Notes: generated by a model from the letters alone, not told the origin. Shown: positions 1 to 10,395, numbered from the stretch's first letter. The stretch is 64,000 nt of DNA from Typhlomys cinereus (GCA_023101885.1 JALPQD010000206.1:2824954-2888953), one strand, 5' to 3'. Made by a program: numbers and translations.

Positions 1-601
1 GGCGAAGGAAATAAGTGCAGTCTGATATCCTCATCTATGAAATGCTGGGATGGTCTAGAGGTCTTTTATAGATGGCCCTATTACTTTAAGGTCCATCTAA
101 AAGAGACAAAACACAGGTTAAACTTTCAAGGTCTACACAAGGATTAGACCATTGTAATTGGGAAGGCACATGAGATAAACCAAACAAGCTCAGCAGTCTT
201 GCCGTGGGTATAAGCAAGCAGGAGTTAGTAAAAGAACACATTTACAAGGTGTCAAAGCCAAGGAGACCTTTTTCCTCTGGCTACTGTAGATCATATTTTA
301 AAACCTGTCCAAAACAATGCGAACTGATTCTTTGTACAGAGCAATCTAAATTATCCTCCTTTTTTATTCTGAAAAATAAAGCAACATAAGTCTTTTTCTT
401 TTGGGGGACCAAAGGGATGTAGCACCATTTCTCTAATCTAAATGAAAAGCCAGCATTGATTAGCTAATGGAGCTGCTCTGGAGCTACACCTGGAGTTTTG
501 CTGTTTTTCTTAGTTTACTTCTTAAGTTTGCCATTGCTTTTTCTCTCTGTCAAGCACTGAGTTTAACTTTAGGCAACCTTTTAGGACATGGGAAAAACTT
601 T

Positions 602-793
602 CACACTCACGATGCTGAATACTGTCAAGGAAAGCAGCAGGAACAAGCTGGCGTCAAACACCACTCCAGTCTTCTTAATCTCTCTAGTAGAGGAGGTCAA
701 CAACCACGGAGCCCAAACCCCTGTGGCCAGGGTGGAGAGGGGTGCGGCAGGGGCAGAAGGGGTCCAGGCGGGCTCGGCCTGGGGGCTCACGCC
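602..793 (-). pseudogene. RTN4: RTN4 (isoform B-type) cDNA fragment inside left ERV copy
   Basis: The minus-strand translation carries [14 protein letters not shown], recognisable as the proline-rich N-terminal part of reticulon-4. It runs straight into the start of the reticulon homology domain (IKKTGVVF and [16 protein letters not shown]). Joining these two parts without the large exon 3 is the splice pattern of isoform B, so the source was a spliced mRNA. The Trp codon of the LLYW motif reads TAG and two bases are missing just after it. The copy stops after the first hydrophobic hairpin segment because the rest, still present in the right copy, is deleted. No poly(A) tail or target-site duplication is visible at its edges. 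It cannot encode a reticulon. Confidence 0.8.
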
Positions 794-1169
794 AGCCCGG
801 GGCAAAACGTAAATTACCTAGGAAAGAATGTTTAGCACCTGTCCCTGGGCGTTATTGTGACATACCAAGAAATTCCTAGCACCTGCCCATGGGGTTACAG
901 TGACCTTCCCCAGGGAACAGGCTTTAGGCCTGAACTGGGAAGGAACACCAAGACCTGACAATTTTTATATTTATTTTTCTTAAATAAAGCCATGTCTTTT
1001 CTCCAGAAAATGTTTCCTTGAAATAATATCTTATCAGGTTGGAATTTTTTTCATCAGAATGGTTGGATAAGGATGCAGCATTTAGGGTCTTTAAACTGTA
1101 GACTTTTGTTACATGCTATCTGGCATTTTCTGTAATCCATGATTTTCTCTTCTAATACCTTTGGTGCGT

Positions 1170-1735
1170 CTAAAACCAATTTTATAACAGTGCTAAAATA
1201 TTTTATTCTATTAAGCCTAAACCTTGAATATTCGGGCACTAAGGCATGTTTCAGTAGTTACCTTGTGAGTGCAATGAGCCTGTCATTTTCTTGATCTTAA
1301 ACATTTTAGTAAAATCAAAAGTTGACAAAAGCCTAGGAAGGAAGTTGACCACTAGAATTTTGTGCTCCCTTGTCTATTAACATAGAAACAAAGAGGCTTC
1401 CCATTTGCACGTTAAACCCAAGGTTCTCACGAGATGCTCAACCTGGCACTCTTGGGCTTCCTTTTGCTGGATATCAGTGGCAAACTCTTTTTCCATCGGA
1501 GGGAAGCTATGAGCTTCAGGCCATTACATTGATCTCCACCGGGGTGTTCGACCCCTGGGCCCTGGGGTTCAGGGGGCAATCTTTCCTCCAGTGGAAATTC
1601 CCATGTTTGGGACATAGGCCATATGAAAGCTTTCTGTGCTCACAACAGTCTCAAAGCGCCCAGTCTGGTCATATTCGAAGCATCTTTTTTCACCTTTCCC
1701 CTGTCGGGAGGGGTCCTGGGTTGATCTGCTTGGGG
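1170..1735 (-). pseudogene. Decayed retroviral nucleocapsid and protease, left ERV copy
   Basis: On the minus strand, about 1735-1560 encodes a degraded first zinc knuckle (CFEYDQTGRFE, one Cys lost) and, in another frame, a second one (CPKHGNFHWRKDCP). Two knuckles in different frames mean that frameshifts have accumulated. About 1425-1170 follows with MLIDKGAQNSS, matching the active-site region of retroviral aspartic protease (normally DTGAQ or DTGAD; here Thr is Lys). The downstream flap and C-terminal part are also recognisable in the right copy. Stops and frameshifts rule out function. RT, RNase H and integrase were not found downstream. Confidence 0.65.
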
Positions 1736-1800
1736 TGCCTGTTTAACCTATCCCCTAAGGCAAATGTCAAGTTCTGATTTCTTTGCTTTCTGGTTCTTTC

Positions 1801-1829
1801 TCTTTCTTTTCTTTTCTTTTTTTTTTTTT
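1801..1829. repeat. CT/T-rich tract in left ERV copy
   Basis: A short pyrimidine tract (tctttct and ttttctt units running into a T run). It is absent from the matching place in the right copy near 7165, so it expanded after the copies separated. Confidence 0.6.
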
Positions 1830-3450
1830 ACTAAGTCCTAGGTCACCTGTCCTATTTTTAAAGTCCTAGGACAAACAGAAACAAAGGATTCTACCTCCAA
1901 GACAGAAATGAAAGCTTCCTGATGGTGCCAACCTCTCCCTTACAGATGATGGGGACCTATTTCCCTCAACAGATGAGAGCCCTGTTGTCCTCCACATGAG
2001 AGTTTACTTCCTCCTGACAGATGAGGACTTTGGCTGACATGGAAGCTACATGAAATTCCTGTCTGTTTCACCTTAGTCTTGAGGGCATTGGGAGGCAAAG
2101 CTTTTCCTGAGTTACTAGCTGGTACTTTTGGTCCAGCTCTATAGTCTCTCAACTTTCTGGCATTTGTTTGTCTAGTTGGATGGTAGTATAACTTAAAGAT
2201 CTTCCTGGGATCATCTCTTGTCTAAGATGTATACAGGGCATGTCTGAGAATATGCTATGACTTGACCCTCTTTTAGGTTGGTAGAACTAAGCATTCACAA
2301 TTTCTTAAATAGTCCCTGGACACAGGAAGGGGAAATCTCTCTCTTTTGGCTTCAATTAGTGAACCTGGACTTGAGGAAAGGACGCGTGGCTTAGCAGAGT
2401 TCTGATAATCACTATACACAGTGTTGTCAGCAAAGACATCCACTGACACTGCTCGTGGTGTGGTCCGGGGGAGGCCAGCACTCCACCCAACGCCACCAGA
2501 GCCCCACCCGATGACACTAAAAGGGGAGAGTCCATGGTCCACACATGCCTGAAGCTTCTTTCATTTCCTATGTTATTTAAACTGTATGGTCATTGTCTCA
2601 GACATGAAGCATTTTCCTTACAGGGCAAACATTTTTAGGAATTTCCTTTCATTGATTAACAAGAGCTAAAGTTACATTGATCCCCACCACACGGCGCAGA
2701 CAGACAAAGGATGGGAATCCCTCCAGGAGAGATCATTCAAGTACCAGTCTGGCCACACTCTTTGCAGAGTCATGGGTGATAACTTAGCCAAGGTGGGTTC
2801 AGCGGTTTCGTGACTTGCGATCGGATTCTAATCCGATCCCACCCTAGACCATATGTTATCACCATGGAAACGCAGAACTGGCCCAATCGAATCCCGTGGC
2901 TTTAAGAGATCTTAGGGATATCTCCATGGGACTACAAACTCGAGCACAGAGGTGTTACAGGTTTCCCACCTCAGGCCGACATTCACTCATACATTCATAC
3001 AGAGGTTAAAACATTCCCTCCCCCTCCAAGAGAGGCCTGCTCCAAAAGGTGAGCAGAGGTTGGTTTAGCACAGTCTCTTTTACCATAAAGTCCAAGATTT
3101 AGAGAAACTCCCTAGTTGGCCTTGAGTCTGTTCCAAGCTGCAGCTGAGGCGGGGCCTCAGTTCCTCCTGTTGGTCTGATGCTGAGCAGAGCCCTGCTCTC
3201 TGGGAACCCACTTCCCAGGGAGCAGATGAGGGCCCTGTTAGGGGTGCTGTCTTATTTAATCAAAACAAACAATTGAAATACATTTAAATACATGAAGCTT
3301 AATTCTTAATTTCTAATTTTTGAGGCTCAATGCCTTTTCTTTTATACATTTCCTTTAACCATCATCTCTAATTTTTAGTCTTCTCATAAACCTAACATTC
3401 CACAAACCTTCACAACATACTTTAACACTTTTTAGTAGACCTTATCTTAA

Positions 3451-3840
3451 AAATCATTATATCCCAATTAAGTTAGCAAGATTGTAACAGAACACAGGAG
3501 TACACCTGGAAACAGGAAATTAGCATACATACCAGGAGAATGAAGAAATTCCAATGAATTTCTCAGAAATCAGTTTTCCTTTCTGGTTGCTAGATATGTT
3601 GGTATTACATATGGAAAAACAAACTTTTAAAGGAATTACAAAAGTGATGTTATTAGATCCTAGGTAAAAACACAATATCATCTTTTGTGAAGCTTCATAG
3701 GAATCAAGATAATACAAAATATTTTAGTCAGTACGTACTCAGGCCTTTTATGTTGTTCTTAAGTGTGCACGTGCATTTAAATTGAGCATGCCAAATAATA
3801 AAAAGTCAAAAAACCAAGATGTAATTATAAGCGCGCAATA
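3451..3840. other. Unassigned sequence between inverted arm and gag start
   Basis: This AT-rich stretch has no counterpart in the right copy. It contains a 65-codon minus-strand open frame (3520-3717) that I cannot assign. It may be internal sequence of the minus-strand provirus whose LTR is at 4712-5132, or older flanking DNA. Confidence 0.4.
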
Positions 3841-3948
3841 ATTTGAAATGGTCTTCTGGCCCCTCCAGCCAGGGGCAGAGGCTTCCTTAAAACAAGCATT
3901 TGCTGCCCTAGAAAGTGGGCCATTCATCAGAACAGAGGGTGGTAAACT

Positions 3949-4389
3949 TCATCCCCCAGGAGGCCGGCTGGTCTGGAAGGCCGGCCACTCTGAGCGGCAG
4001 AAAACCTGCCAGTTTCCCTTCCTGATTTCCCTAACGTCCGTCCGATGGTTGATAGTCAAGTCAAGGGGTGTTGATTGAGTCTGTCCCATTATATACCTAA
4101 TTTCTTGAATACAAAAATACCCTAGAAACACAGAAAACGACACAAACACGAACCCAACAATTATCTGCTGCACCGGGTCCCTACGCGCTCGCTCGAGCGG
4201 TTTTTCTCCCGGGAAGGAAGTGAAAGTAAAAGAAGCCGGCAACAGAGGAGTCCGGAGGCCCGCTGCAGTTCGGGTACGTCCTCCTTCTCCGAAAAGTTTC
4301 ACCATGAGCTCAGTTGGGAATCCTTCTTCCAACTGCAGCTTACTCGACAGGGTTGGGTTCAATTGGGAATATACCGTCCAATTGCCCAA
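3949..4389 (-). pseudogene. Gammaretrovirus-like gag start with in-frame upstream leader
   Basis: A 146-codon minus-strand frame. Its last 46 codons begin with MGQT at 4089-4087 and resemble the N-terminal matrix protein of murine leukaemia-type gag, including the myristoylation glycine after Met and a CRSEWPAF segment. The frame closes at 3949, so gag is truncated early. Upstream and in the same frame are about 100 codons containing a hydrophobic run (IIVGFVFVSFSVFLGYF) just before the gag Met. In known gammaretroviruses an in-frame upstream leader with one membrane segment produces glycosylated Gag. The leader here has that layout, although its start codon (AUG at 4389 or a CUG) cannot be chosen from sequence. 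The copy is defective. Confidence 0.7.
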
Positions 4390-4691
4390 GCCTTATGGGG
4401 GTTCAGCTGGGAATATACCGTCCAACTGAGCCCAGCTGGGAATATACCATCCAACTGCGGCTTACCCCCTGCTGCCCCCGGGGTCAGACCGTCGTCCTTC
4501 TACCCCTGCGAGGTCTCGGGCACGTCTACCCACCTCTCGACGGGTACAGCCCCAATTTCGTCCCACCTAGGTGGCCTGGAAAAGAAACTGACACGAGAGA
4601 CCACAGACACAATGCACAAGACACAGGACAATTCAGGAGCTCCACTTACCTCCAACCCTGGTCATCGGCTCCTCCAAGTTGGGTCAGGGGC

Positions 4692-4709
4692 ATCCCGGAT
4701 GAGCCCCCA
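4692..4709 (-). promoter_or_regulatory. Retroviral primer-binding site, tRNA-Pro type
   Basis: The minus strand reads TGGGGGCTCATCCGGGAT, one base different from the proline-tRNA primer-binding site used by murine leukaemia-type viruses. It sits two bases after the LTR end at 4712, as expected for the reverse-transcription start. Confidence 0.88.
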
Positions 4710-4711
4710 TA

Positions 4712-5132
4712 TGTTGGAACCAAAGTTCCTTTTGGGCCCCTTACCCAGACCCCGAAGGAGACACGAGAACCACTAGGTTGCTGTAAAGACAAGAGGCAAG
4801 ATTTATTAATCTAGCTAGCTAAGACCGTCTCCCTGCTCAGGCAAAAGAGAACGGCCCCGACTGGATTTGGGGCAAGGTTTTTATAAGAAAGCAACTGCAT
4901 TGAGCAAATACATTCTGTAAAAATTTCCATTACACACAGGGAAGTTGAGTCGGTTCACAGATGTTTTAGCCGATAACATCGCCCTGGGCGGTTCCCGGCA
5001 CGCCCAGGGGGAGAAGTCCAAAGGGCGAGGCAGGCTCTGGTCAGCACGCCTGCAGTGGGTTGGCACTGGCGGGAGATTTGAATTTTGCGCCGGCGGGAAC
5101 TTGGGCTTCACAGCGGGAACCTGGGTTCCACA
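4712..5132 (-). mobile_element. ERV class I LTR (5' LTR, minus strand)
   Basis: A 421-bp LTR read on the minus strand, starting TGTGGAACCCAGG at 5132 and ending CCAACA at 4712, so its ends are TGT and ACA. Inside are a TATA box (TATAAAA, 4885-4879) and a poly(A) signal AATAAA (4807-4802), in the usual U3-R order. The primer-binding site follows directly. No matching 3' LTR was found in the window. This may be the 5' end of the left provirus, with the rest of that provirus being 1-3450, or a separate element; I could not settle which. Confidence 0.8.
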
Positions 5133-6002
5133 AGATATGTTACTTAGAAAGTTAAAGTATGTGCAGTAGATTTATGAGTTGGCTGCTTAAAAAGAACATT
5201 AAAGTATGTTGTGAAGGTTTGTAAGATGTTAGATTTATGAGAAGACTGAAAATTAGAGATGGTGGTTAAAGAAAGTATTGTATGTTATGCTTCTACCATG
5301 TAATAAAAAAAAAGACATTAACTCAAAAATTAGAAACTAAGAATTAAGCTTCATGTATTCAAATGTTTTTCAATTGTCTGCTTTGAATAAACAGGAATTT
5401 GGTTACTCTAGGGCCTGCAGCAGCCTTGGCAGGGCCCTCCCTACTCCCAGCAGGGTGGGTTCCCAGAGAGCAGGGCTCTGCTCAGGGTCAGACCAACAGA
5501 AGCTGAGGCCCATGCCACCTCAGCTGCAGCTTGGAACATACTCCTCAAGGCCAGCTAGGGAGTTTCTCTAAATCTTGGTCTTCACTGTAAAAGAGACTCT
5601 GGTAAACCAATCTCTGTTCACCTTTTGGAGCAAACCTCTCCTGGAGGGGGAAGAAAAGGGCACCTTTAAAATGGGAGAGGGAATGTTTTAACCTCTGTGT
5701 GAATGTGTGAGTGAATGTCGGCCTGAAGTGGGAAACCTGTAACACCTTTGGCTCGAGTTTGTAGTCCCATGGTGAGATCCTTAAGATCTCTTAAAGCCAT
5801 GGAATTCAATTGGGCCAATTCTGCATTTCCATGGTGATAACATATGGTCTAGGGTAGGATCAGATTAGAATCCGATTGCAAGTCACAAAGCCACTGAACC
5901 CACTATGACCAAGTTATAACCCATGACTCTGCAAAGAGTGTGGCCAGACTGGTACTTGAATGATCTCTCCTGGAGGAATTCCCAACTTTGTCTGTCTGCA
6001 TT

Positions 6003-6078
6003 GCATGGTGGGGATCAATGTGACTCTAGCTCTTTGTCTACATAGTACAGTGGGGATCAATGTGACTTTAGCTCTTGT
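6003..6078. repeat. Imperfect tandem duplication, unit about 44 bp
   Basis: The segment GGGGATCAATGTGACTCTAG recurs about 44 bases later with one change. The left copy has only one such unit (near 2660-2690), so the duplication arose in the right copy. Confidence 0.75.
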
Positions 6079-6528
6079 TAGTCAATGGAAGGGAATTCCT
6101 AGAAATTTTTGCCCTGAAGGGAAGTGCTTCAAGTCTGAGACAATGACCATCCTGTTTAAATAGCATAAGGAATACAGGAATTTTCAGGCATGTGTAGACT
6201 ATGGACTCTCCCCATTTAGTGTCACTGGGTGGGGCTCTGGTGGTGTTGGGTGGAGTGCTGGCCTCACCGACCATGCCACTGGCAGTGTGAGTGGAAGTCT
6301 TTGCTGACAACACTGCATGTATAGTGATTGGTAGAACTCTGCTGAGCCATGCATCTTTTCCTCAAGTCCAAGTCCTCTAAACTGAAGCTAAGAGAGATTT
6401 CCCCTACCTGTGTCCAGGGACTATCCAGAAAATGCAAACACTTAGTCCCACCAACATGAAAGAGAGTCAACTTGTAGTATATTCTCAGACATGCCCTGTA
6501 TACATCTTAGACAAGAGATGACCCCAAG

Positions 6529-6804
6529 GGGCTGGAGAGGTGGCTCAGGGGTTAAGCCTCTGCCTTGCAGGCGAAGGTCCTGAGTTCGGATCCCAGATCC
6601 CACGTATAGACACCAAGCGGAAGCGGGGCAGCCTGTGCTTCTGGTCCTGGTAGGGCGGAGCCTGTGAATCCCGGGGCAGAAGGAGGTGGAGGCGTCCATG
6701 GTGGTTCGCGAATTCGTCCGTGGTTCTACACATACACAGACACACACACACACACACATGCACATGTGCACAGTTGAATAAATAATAATAAAAAATTATA
6801 AAAA
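6529..6804 (+). mobile_element. B2-like tRNA-derived SINE, with TSD
   Basis: It begins GGGCTGGAGAGGTGGCTCAG, which carries an RNA polymerase III A-box-like segment, followed by a B-box-like GAGTTCGGATCC. The body is followed by a (CA)n run and an A-rich tail. It is flanked by a perfect 16-bp target-site duplication, AAGAGATGACCCCAAG, at 6513-6528 and 6805-6820. The insertion lies in the right ERV copy only, so it postdates the separation of the two copies. Confidence 0.93.
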
Positions 6805-7389
6805 AAGAGATGACCCCAAGAAGATCTTTATAATACCATCCAACTAGACAAACAAATGACAGAAAGTTAAGAGACTATATAGCTGTACCAAAAGTACCAG
6901 CTAGTAATTCAGGAAAAGCTTTGCCTCCCAATGCCCTCAAGACTAAGGAGAAACAGGAATTTCATCTAGCTTCCACATCAGCCAAACTCCAATGTGGAGG
7001 ACAACAGGGTACTCATTTGTTAGGGGGAAATAGGGCCCATCTGTAGGATAGCATCCTCATCTGCAAGGGAGAGGTTGGCACACTGTGATTAAGTAGTCCA
7101 CCGTCAGGAAGCTTTCATTTCTGTCTTGGAGGTAGAATCCTTTGTTTCTGTTTGTCTTTCTTTTTGTTCTGTGGCCCCGCTGATGGATGAAATGGGACAG
7201 ATACAGATGACCACTTTAAACTTATTTTTAGACCATTTTAAGGACTTTAAAATAGGACAGGTGACCTAAGACTTAATAAAAATCCAGGAAACAAACAAAT
7301 CAACACTTGACATTTGCCTCAGGGGTAGACAGAATACCACCAGGCATGCCCAAGCATACCAACCAAGGACCCCTTCCGACAGGGGAAAG

Positions 7390-7924
7390 ATGGAAAGATG
7401 CTATAAATATGACCAGACTGGGCGCTTTGAAATGGTTGTAAGCACAGGAAGCTTTCATGTGGCCTATGTCCCAACTATGGGAATCTCCACTAGAGTAAGA
7501 TTGCCCCCTGAAACCCAGGGCCCAGGAGTCAAGCCCTCTGCTGGGAACCAATGAAATGGCCTAAAGCTCTTAGCTTTCCTCCAATGGGAAAAGGAGTTTG
7601 CTACTGATATCCAACAAAAGAAAGCCCAAAAATGCCAGGTTGAGCAACTCATGAGAACCTTGGGTTTAACATGCAAATGGGAAGCCTCTTTGTTTCTATG
7701 TTAATGGACAAGGGAGCACAAAATTCTAGTGCTCAACTTCCTTCCTAGTCTTTTGTCAACTTTTGATTTTACTGAAATGTTTAAGATCAGGAAAATAACA
7801 GGTTCATTAGTTACTCACAAAGTAACTGCTGAGATTCATTACATACTTAATAGTAATTTTTTAAGGCATTCCTTTGTTTACATGCCTGAATGCCCAAATA
7901 TTCTAGGTTTAGGCTTAATAGAAT
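7390..7924 (+). pseudogene. Decayed nucleocapsid zinc knuckle and protease, right ERV copy
   Basis: About 7390-7440 encodes CYKYDQTGRFEM, a zinc knuckle of CxxC...GH type with Cys and His positions lost. Positions 7662-7924 encode a protease remnant: the active-site region (LMDKGAQNSSAQ), then HSFVYMPECPNILGLGL. The latter matches the C-terminal 'HSFLhvPdCPypLLGrdLL' signature of gammaretroviral proteases. The frame is interrupted by stops and shifts. After the protease the sequence loses similarity to pol and soon meets the RTN4 segment, so the polymerase region is missing. Confidence 0.7.
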
Positions 7925-8357
7925 AAAATATTTTAGCACTGTTATAAAGTCATCCACATGGTTCTGGTTTTAGACGCACCAAAGATGTTAAAAGAGAAAA
8001 TCATGGATTACAGAAAATGCCAGATAACATGTAACAAAAGCCTGCAGTTTAAAGACCCTAAATGTCACGTCCTTATCCAACCATTCTGGTGGATAAGGTC
8101 CCAACCTGATAAAATATTATTTCAAGGAAACATTTTCTGGAGAAAAGACATGGCTTTATTTAGGAAAAATTAATGTATGTATATAGAAATTGTCAGTTCT
8201 TGGTGTTTCTTCCCAGTTCAGGCCTAAAGCCCATTCCCTGGGGAAGGTAACAGTAACGCCATGGGCAGGTGCTAGGAATTTTTTGGTATGTCACAATAAC
8301 GCCCATGGACAGGTGCTAAGCATTCTTTCCTGGGTAATTTAAATTTTGTTCCAGGCT

Positions 8358-9020
8358 GGTGTGAGCCCCCAGGCCGAGCCAGCCTGGACTCCTTCGGCCC
8401 CTGCCATGCCCCCCTCCACCCCAGGCATGCCCAAGAGCAGGGGCTCAGGCTCTGTAATTGTTGACCTCCTCTACTGGAGAGATATTAAGAAAACTGGAGT
8501 GGTGTTTGGTACCAACTTGTTCCTGCTGCTTTCCTTGACAGTATTCAGCATCGTGAGTGTGACGGCCTACATTGCCTTGGGCCTGCTCTCTGTGACTATC
8601 AGCTTTAAAGTATATAAGGGTGTGATCCAAGCAATCCAGAAATCAGATGAAGGCCACCCATTCAGGGCATATTTGGAATCTGATGTTGCTATATCCGAGG
8701 AATTGATTCAGAAGTACAGCAATTCTGCTCTCAGTCACATGAACTGAGCACTAAAAGAAACTCGGGCACCTTTTCTTAGTTGATGATTTAGTTGATTCTA
8801 TGAAGTTTGCAGTGTTGATGTGGGTGTTTACTTATGTTGGTGCCTTGTTCAATGGTCTGACACCACTGATTTTAGCTGATTTCACTCTTCAGTATTCCTG
8901 TTATTTATGAGCAACATCAGGCATAGATAGATCATTACCTAGGACTTGCAAGCAAGAATGTTAAAGATGCTATGCCTAAAATCCAAGCAAAATTCCTGGA
9001 TTGAAGCTCAAAGCAGAGAA
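8358..9020 (+). pseudogene. RTN4: RTN4 isoform B-type cDNA segment inside right ERV copy
   Basis: Reticulon-4 is an ER membrane-shaping protein. The segment starts in the proline-rich N-terminal part ([14 protein letters not shown]) and joins directly, via [18 protein letters not shown], to the reticulon homology domain, as in spliced isoform B. The frame stays open through the first hydrophobic hairpin and the loop ([19 protein letters not shown]) to a stop at 8745-8747. Beyond a frameshift the second hairpin ([25 protein letters not shown]) and the C-terminal end (KIPGLKLKAE) are still readable to about 9020. No poly(A) tail follows and no flanking duplication was seen. The same insertion point is used in the left copy. 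It is a non-functional cDNA fragment unless a fusion is expressed. Confidence 0.88.
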
Positions 9021-10383
9021 ATGAAAGGATGCTATCACAGGAGAAATTATTCTTTTAATAATTATATTACTTAAGCATACGCTGGGACTTATGAAATGTT
9101 GGGCACACGTATAGTTAATTGTAAAATATGTTCCTTATTGAAATCAAAAGGAGCTCAATCCTCCTCTGTGTATATTTAAAAAAAATGCCGTCTCTGTTAC
9201 AACTAGTTGACTCAGCCTCTTGGCTATCTGGTGGAGCATTATAGACTGGCTAGATTTGGAAATGCTGAGAAAATGTTTCTGTTAAGTGCCTCTACTCTCA
9301 AGAAATGGGTTAGATTCTTGAAAAAATGTCCTTCCTGAAGGACTGGGAAATTATATGTCTATTTGTAGGTGCAACAATCTTTACCCCAAAATTTTCTGCA
9401 TAAAAGCTGTCATAGAAGTTTCAGTAAATGGGTCCATATTCACTAAGTCAAGAGAGTTGTTTTTGTTCTCCATTCTGCTGACTCCTTGCCTCACCTGATC
9501 CAGGGGAGCCCAGGTCTCCAGGCCACAGCTCTGGGATGAGGCACCCAAGAAAGACAGTTTATGCTGTAGAGTTAAAGCCAGAGACATGGGTTGGTGAAAA
9601 GTTTAATAAAGATTTGCCCTTGTCTTAAAAAGGTTGCCTAAAGTTAAATTCAGTGCTTGGCAGAGGAAAAATGCAATGACAAACTTAAGGAGTTAAATCA
9701 AAAAACAGCAAAACTCCAGGTGTTAGGGTAATGACTCTATTAGCAAGCCAAAACTGGCTTTTCATTAAATAAGAGGAAGGGGCCTGAAATAATGCTCAGG
9801 GATCTGTAGAACTTTCCATGTAAAGGCATATGTTCTTTCACACTCCTTTAGAATGAGACCTTGGAGACTCACAGCTGCCAGAAAAAAAGGGGTCTCCAGT
9901 ATATATATTAGCTTCTAACTCTTACACCTTACAACATGATGAGCTTATTTGGTTTATCCTATGTGCCTTCCCAGTTACAATGGTTTATCTTGTAGGCGTA
10001 AGTTATCTGTTTTGTCTCTTTCAGACAGTCCTTAAAGTAATAAAGTCATCTGTGAAAGACTTAGACCATCCCAGCACGTCATAGATAAGGATATCAGACT
10101 GCTCTCCCCGCTCATCGTCCCTATTCAGCAGGAAGCAGTCAAGGTGAATCATTGCCCTTTATCCCCAGAGCAGACTCAGATAGGTTTATGGGAAAAAGAG
10201 GCAGGAATAGAGCAGCTATGCTGGCATGGGTTTCTCAAGGTCTTTGGAATTCTGGAGAGATATCCCCCACTGCTGGAATCACCCCGGAGGAACACCCCTG
10301 CTGAGAAACTGACTCCAATAAACTTACAAGACCTGGACCATGAAAACTATGACCAACACTCCATGATTGGAGTGTGCCTATAG
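9021..10383 (+). other. Unassigned 3' region of right ERV copy
   Basis: About 9021-9620 follows RTN4 and may contain RTN4 3' UTR, but I cannot confirm it. About 9600-10110 matches the left copy at about 590-1. A short frame near 9930-10020 is hydrophobic, but stops prevent an env assignment. A 79-codon open frame at 10144-10383 just before the polypurine tract could be the 3' end of a viral gene; no family was recognised. Confidence 0.4.
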
Positions 10384-10395
10384 AAAAGGGGGGAA
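10384..10395 (+). promoter_or_regulatory. Polypurine tract before 3' LTR
   Basis: AAAAGGGGGGAA directly precedes the TG of the LTR. This is the standard gammaretroviral plus-strand priming site. Confidence 0.88.

Larger units (their letters stand above)
1..3450 (-). mobile_element. Left copy of an inverted ERV pair (internal region)
   Basis: Read on the minus strand, this stretch matches the plus strand of about 5185-10115 over most of its length, with many substitutions and indels. Examples are 3240-3330 against 5330-5400, 2820-2920 against 5780-5900, and 1-60 against 10060-10115. In minus-strand order it holds unassigned leader/gag-like sequence, a nucleocapsid zinc-knuckle remnant (about 1735-1560), a protease remnant (about 1425-1170), an RTN4-derived piece (793-602) and a 3' unassigned part. 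Its 3' LTR would lie beyond the window start. A segment equivalent to about 8570-9620 of the right copy is missing here. Class I (gammaretrovirus-like) affinity is inferred from the protease motifs and the neighbouring elements. Confidence 0.75.
5185..10395 (+). mobile_element. Right copy of inverted ERV pair, internal region
   Basis: The plus-strand counterpart of the left copy. The order is unassigned leader/gag-like sequence (5185-7290), a nucleocapsid remnant (about 7390-7540), protease (7662-7924), an RTN4 cDNA piece (8358-9020), a 3' unassigned region (about 9600-10380), a polypurine tract (10384-10395) and the 3' LTR. No 5' LTR is present; the copy begins abruptly 53 bp from the outer edge of the opposing LTR. 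A younger SINE at 6529-6804 and a short tandem duplication at about 6003-6078 are private to this copy. RT, RNase H, integrase and a recognisable env are absent. Confidence 0.75.

Noticed and set aside
467..835. 122-codon plus-strand open frame
   Set aside because: It lies antisense to the RTN4 fragment and ERV sequence; no family resemblance.
4314..4814. 166-codon plus-strand open frame
   Set aside because: It is antisense to the ERV leader, primer-binding site and LTR; its repeated WEYT/NIPSN pattern comes from the repeated GGGAATATACCGTCCAA units in the leader.
6442..6771. Cys/Val-repeat proteins on the minus strand of SINEs (also 16771-17037, 21295-21769, 43595-44035)
   Set aside because: Translations of (CA)n tails and SINE bodies, not genes.
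8346..8747. Functional RTN4-like gene with a 133-codon frame
   Set aside because: The frame lacks the second membrane hairpin and C-terminus, is followed by a frameshift and stops, and begins in ERV sequence; called as a pseudogene.
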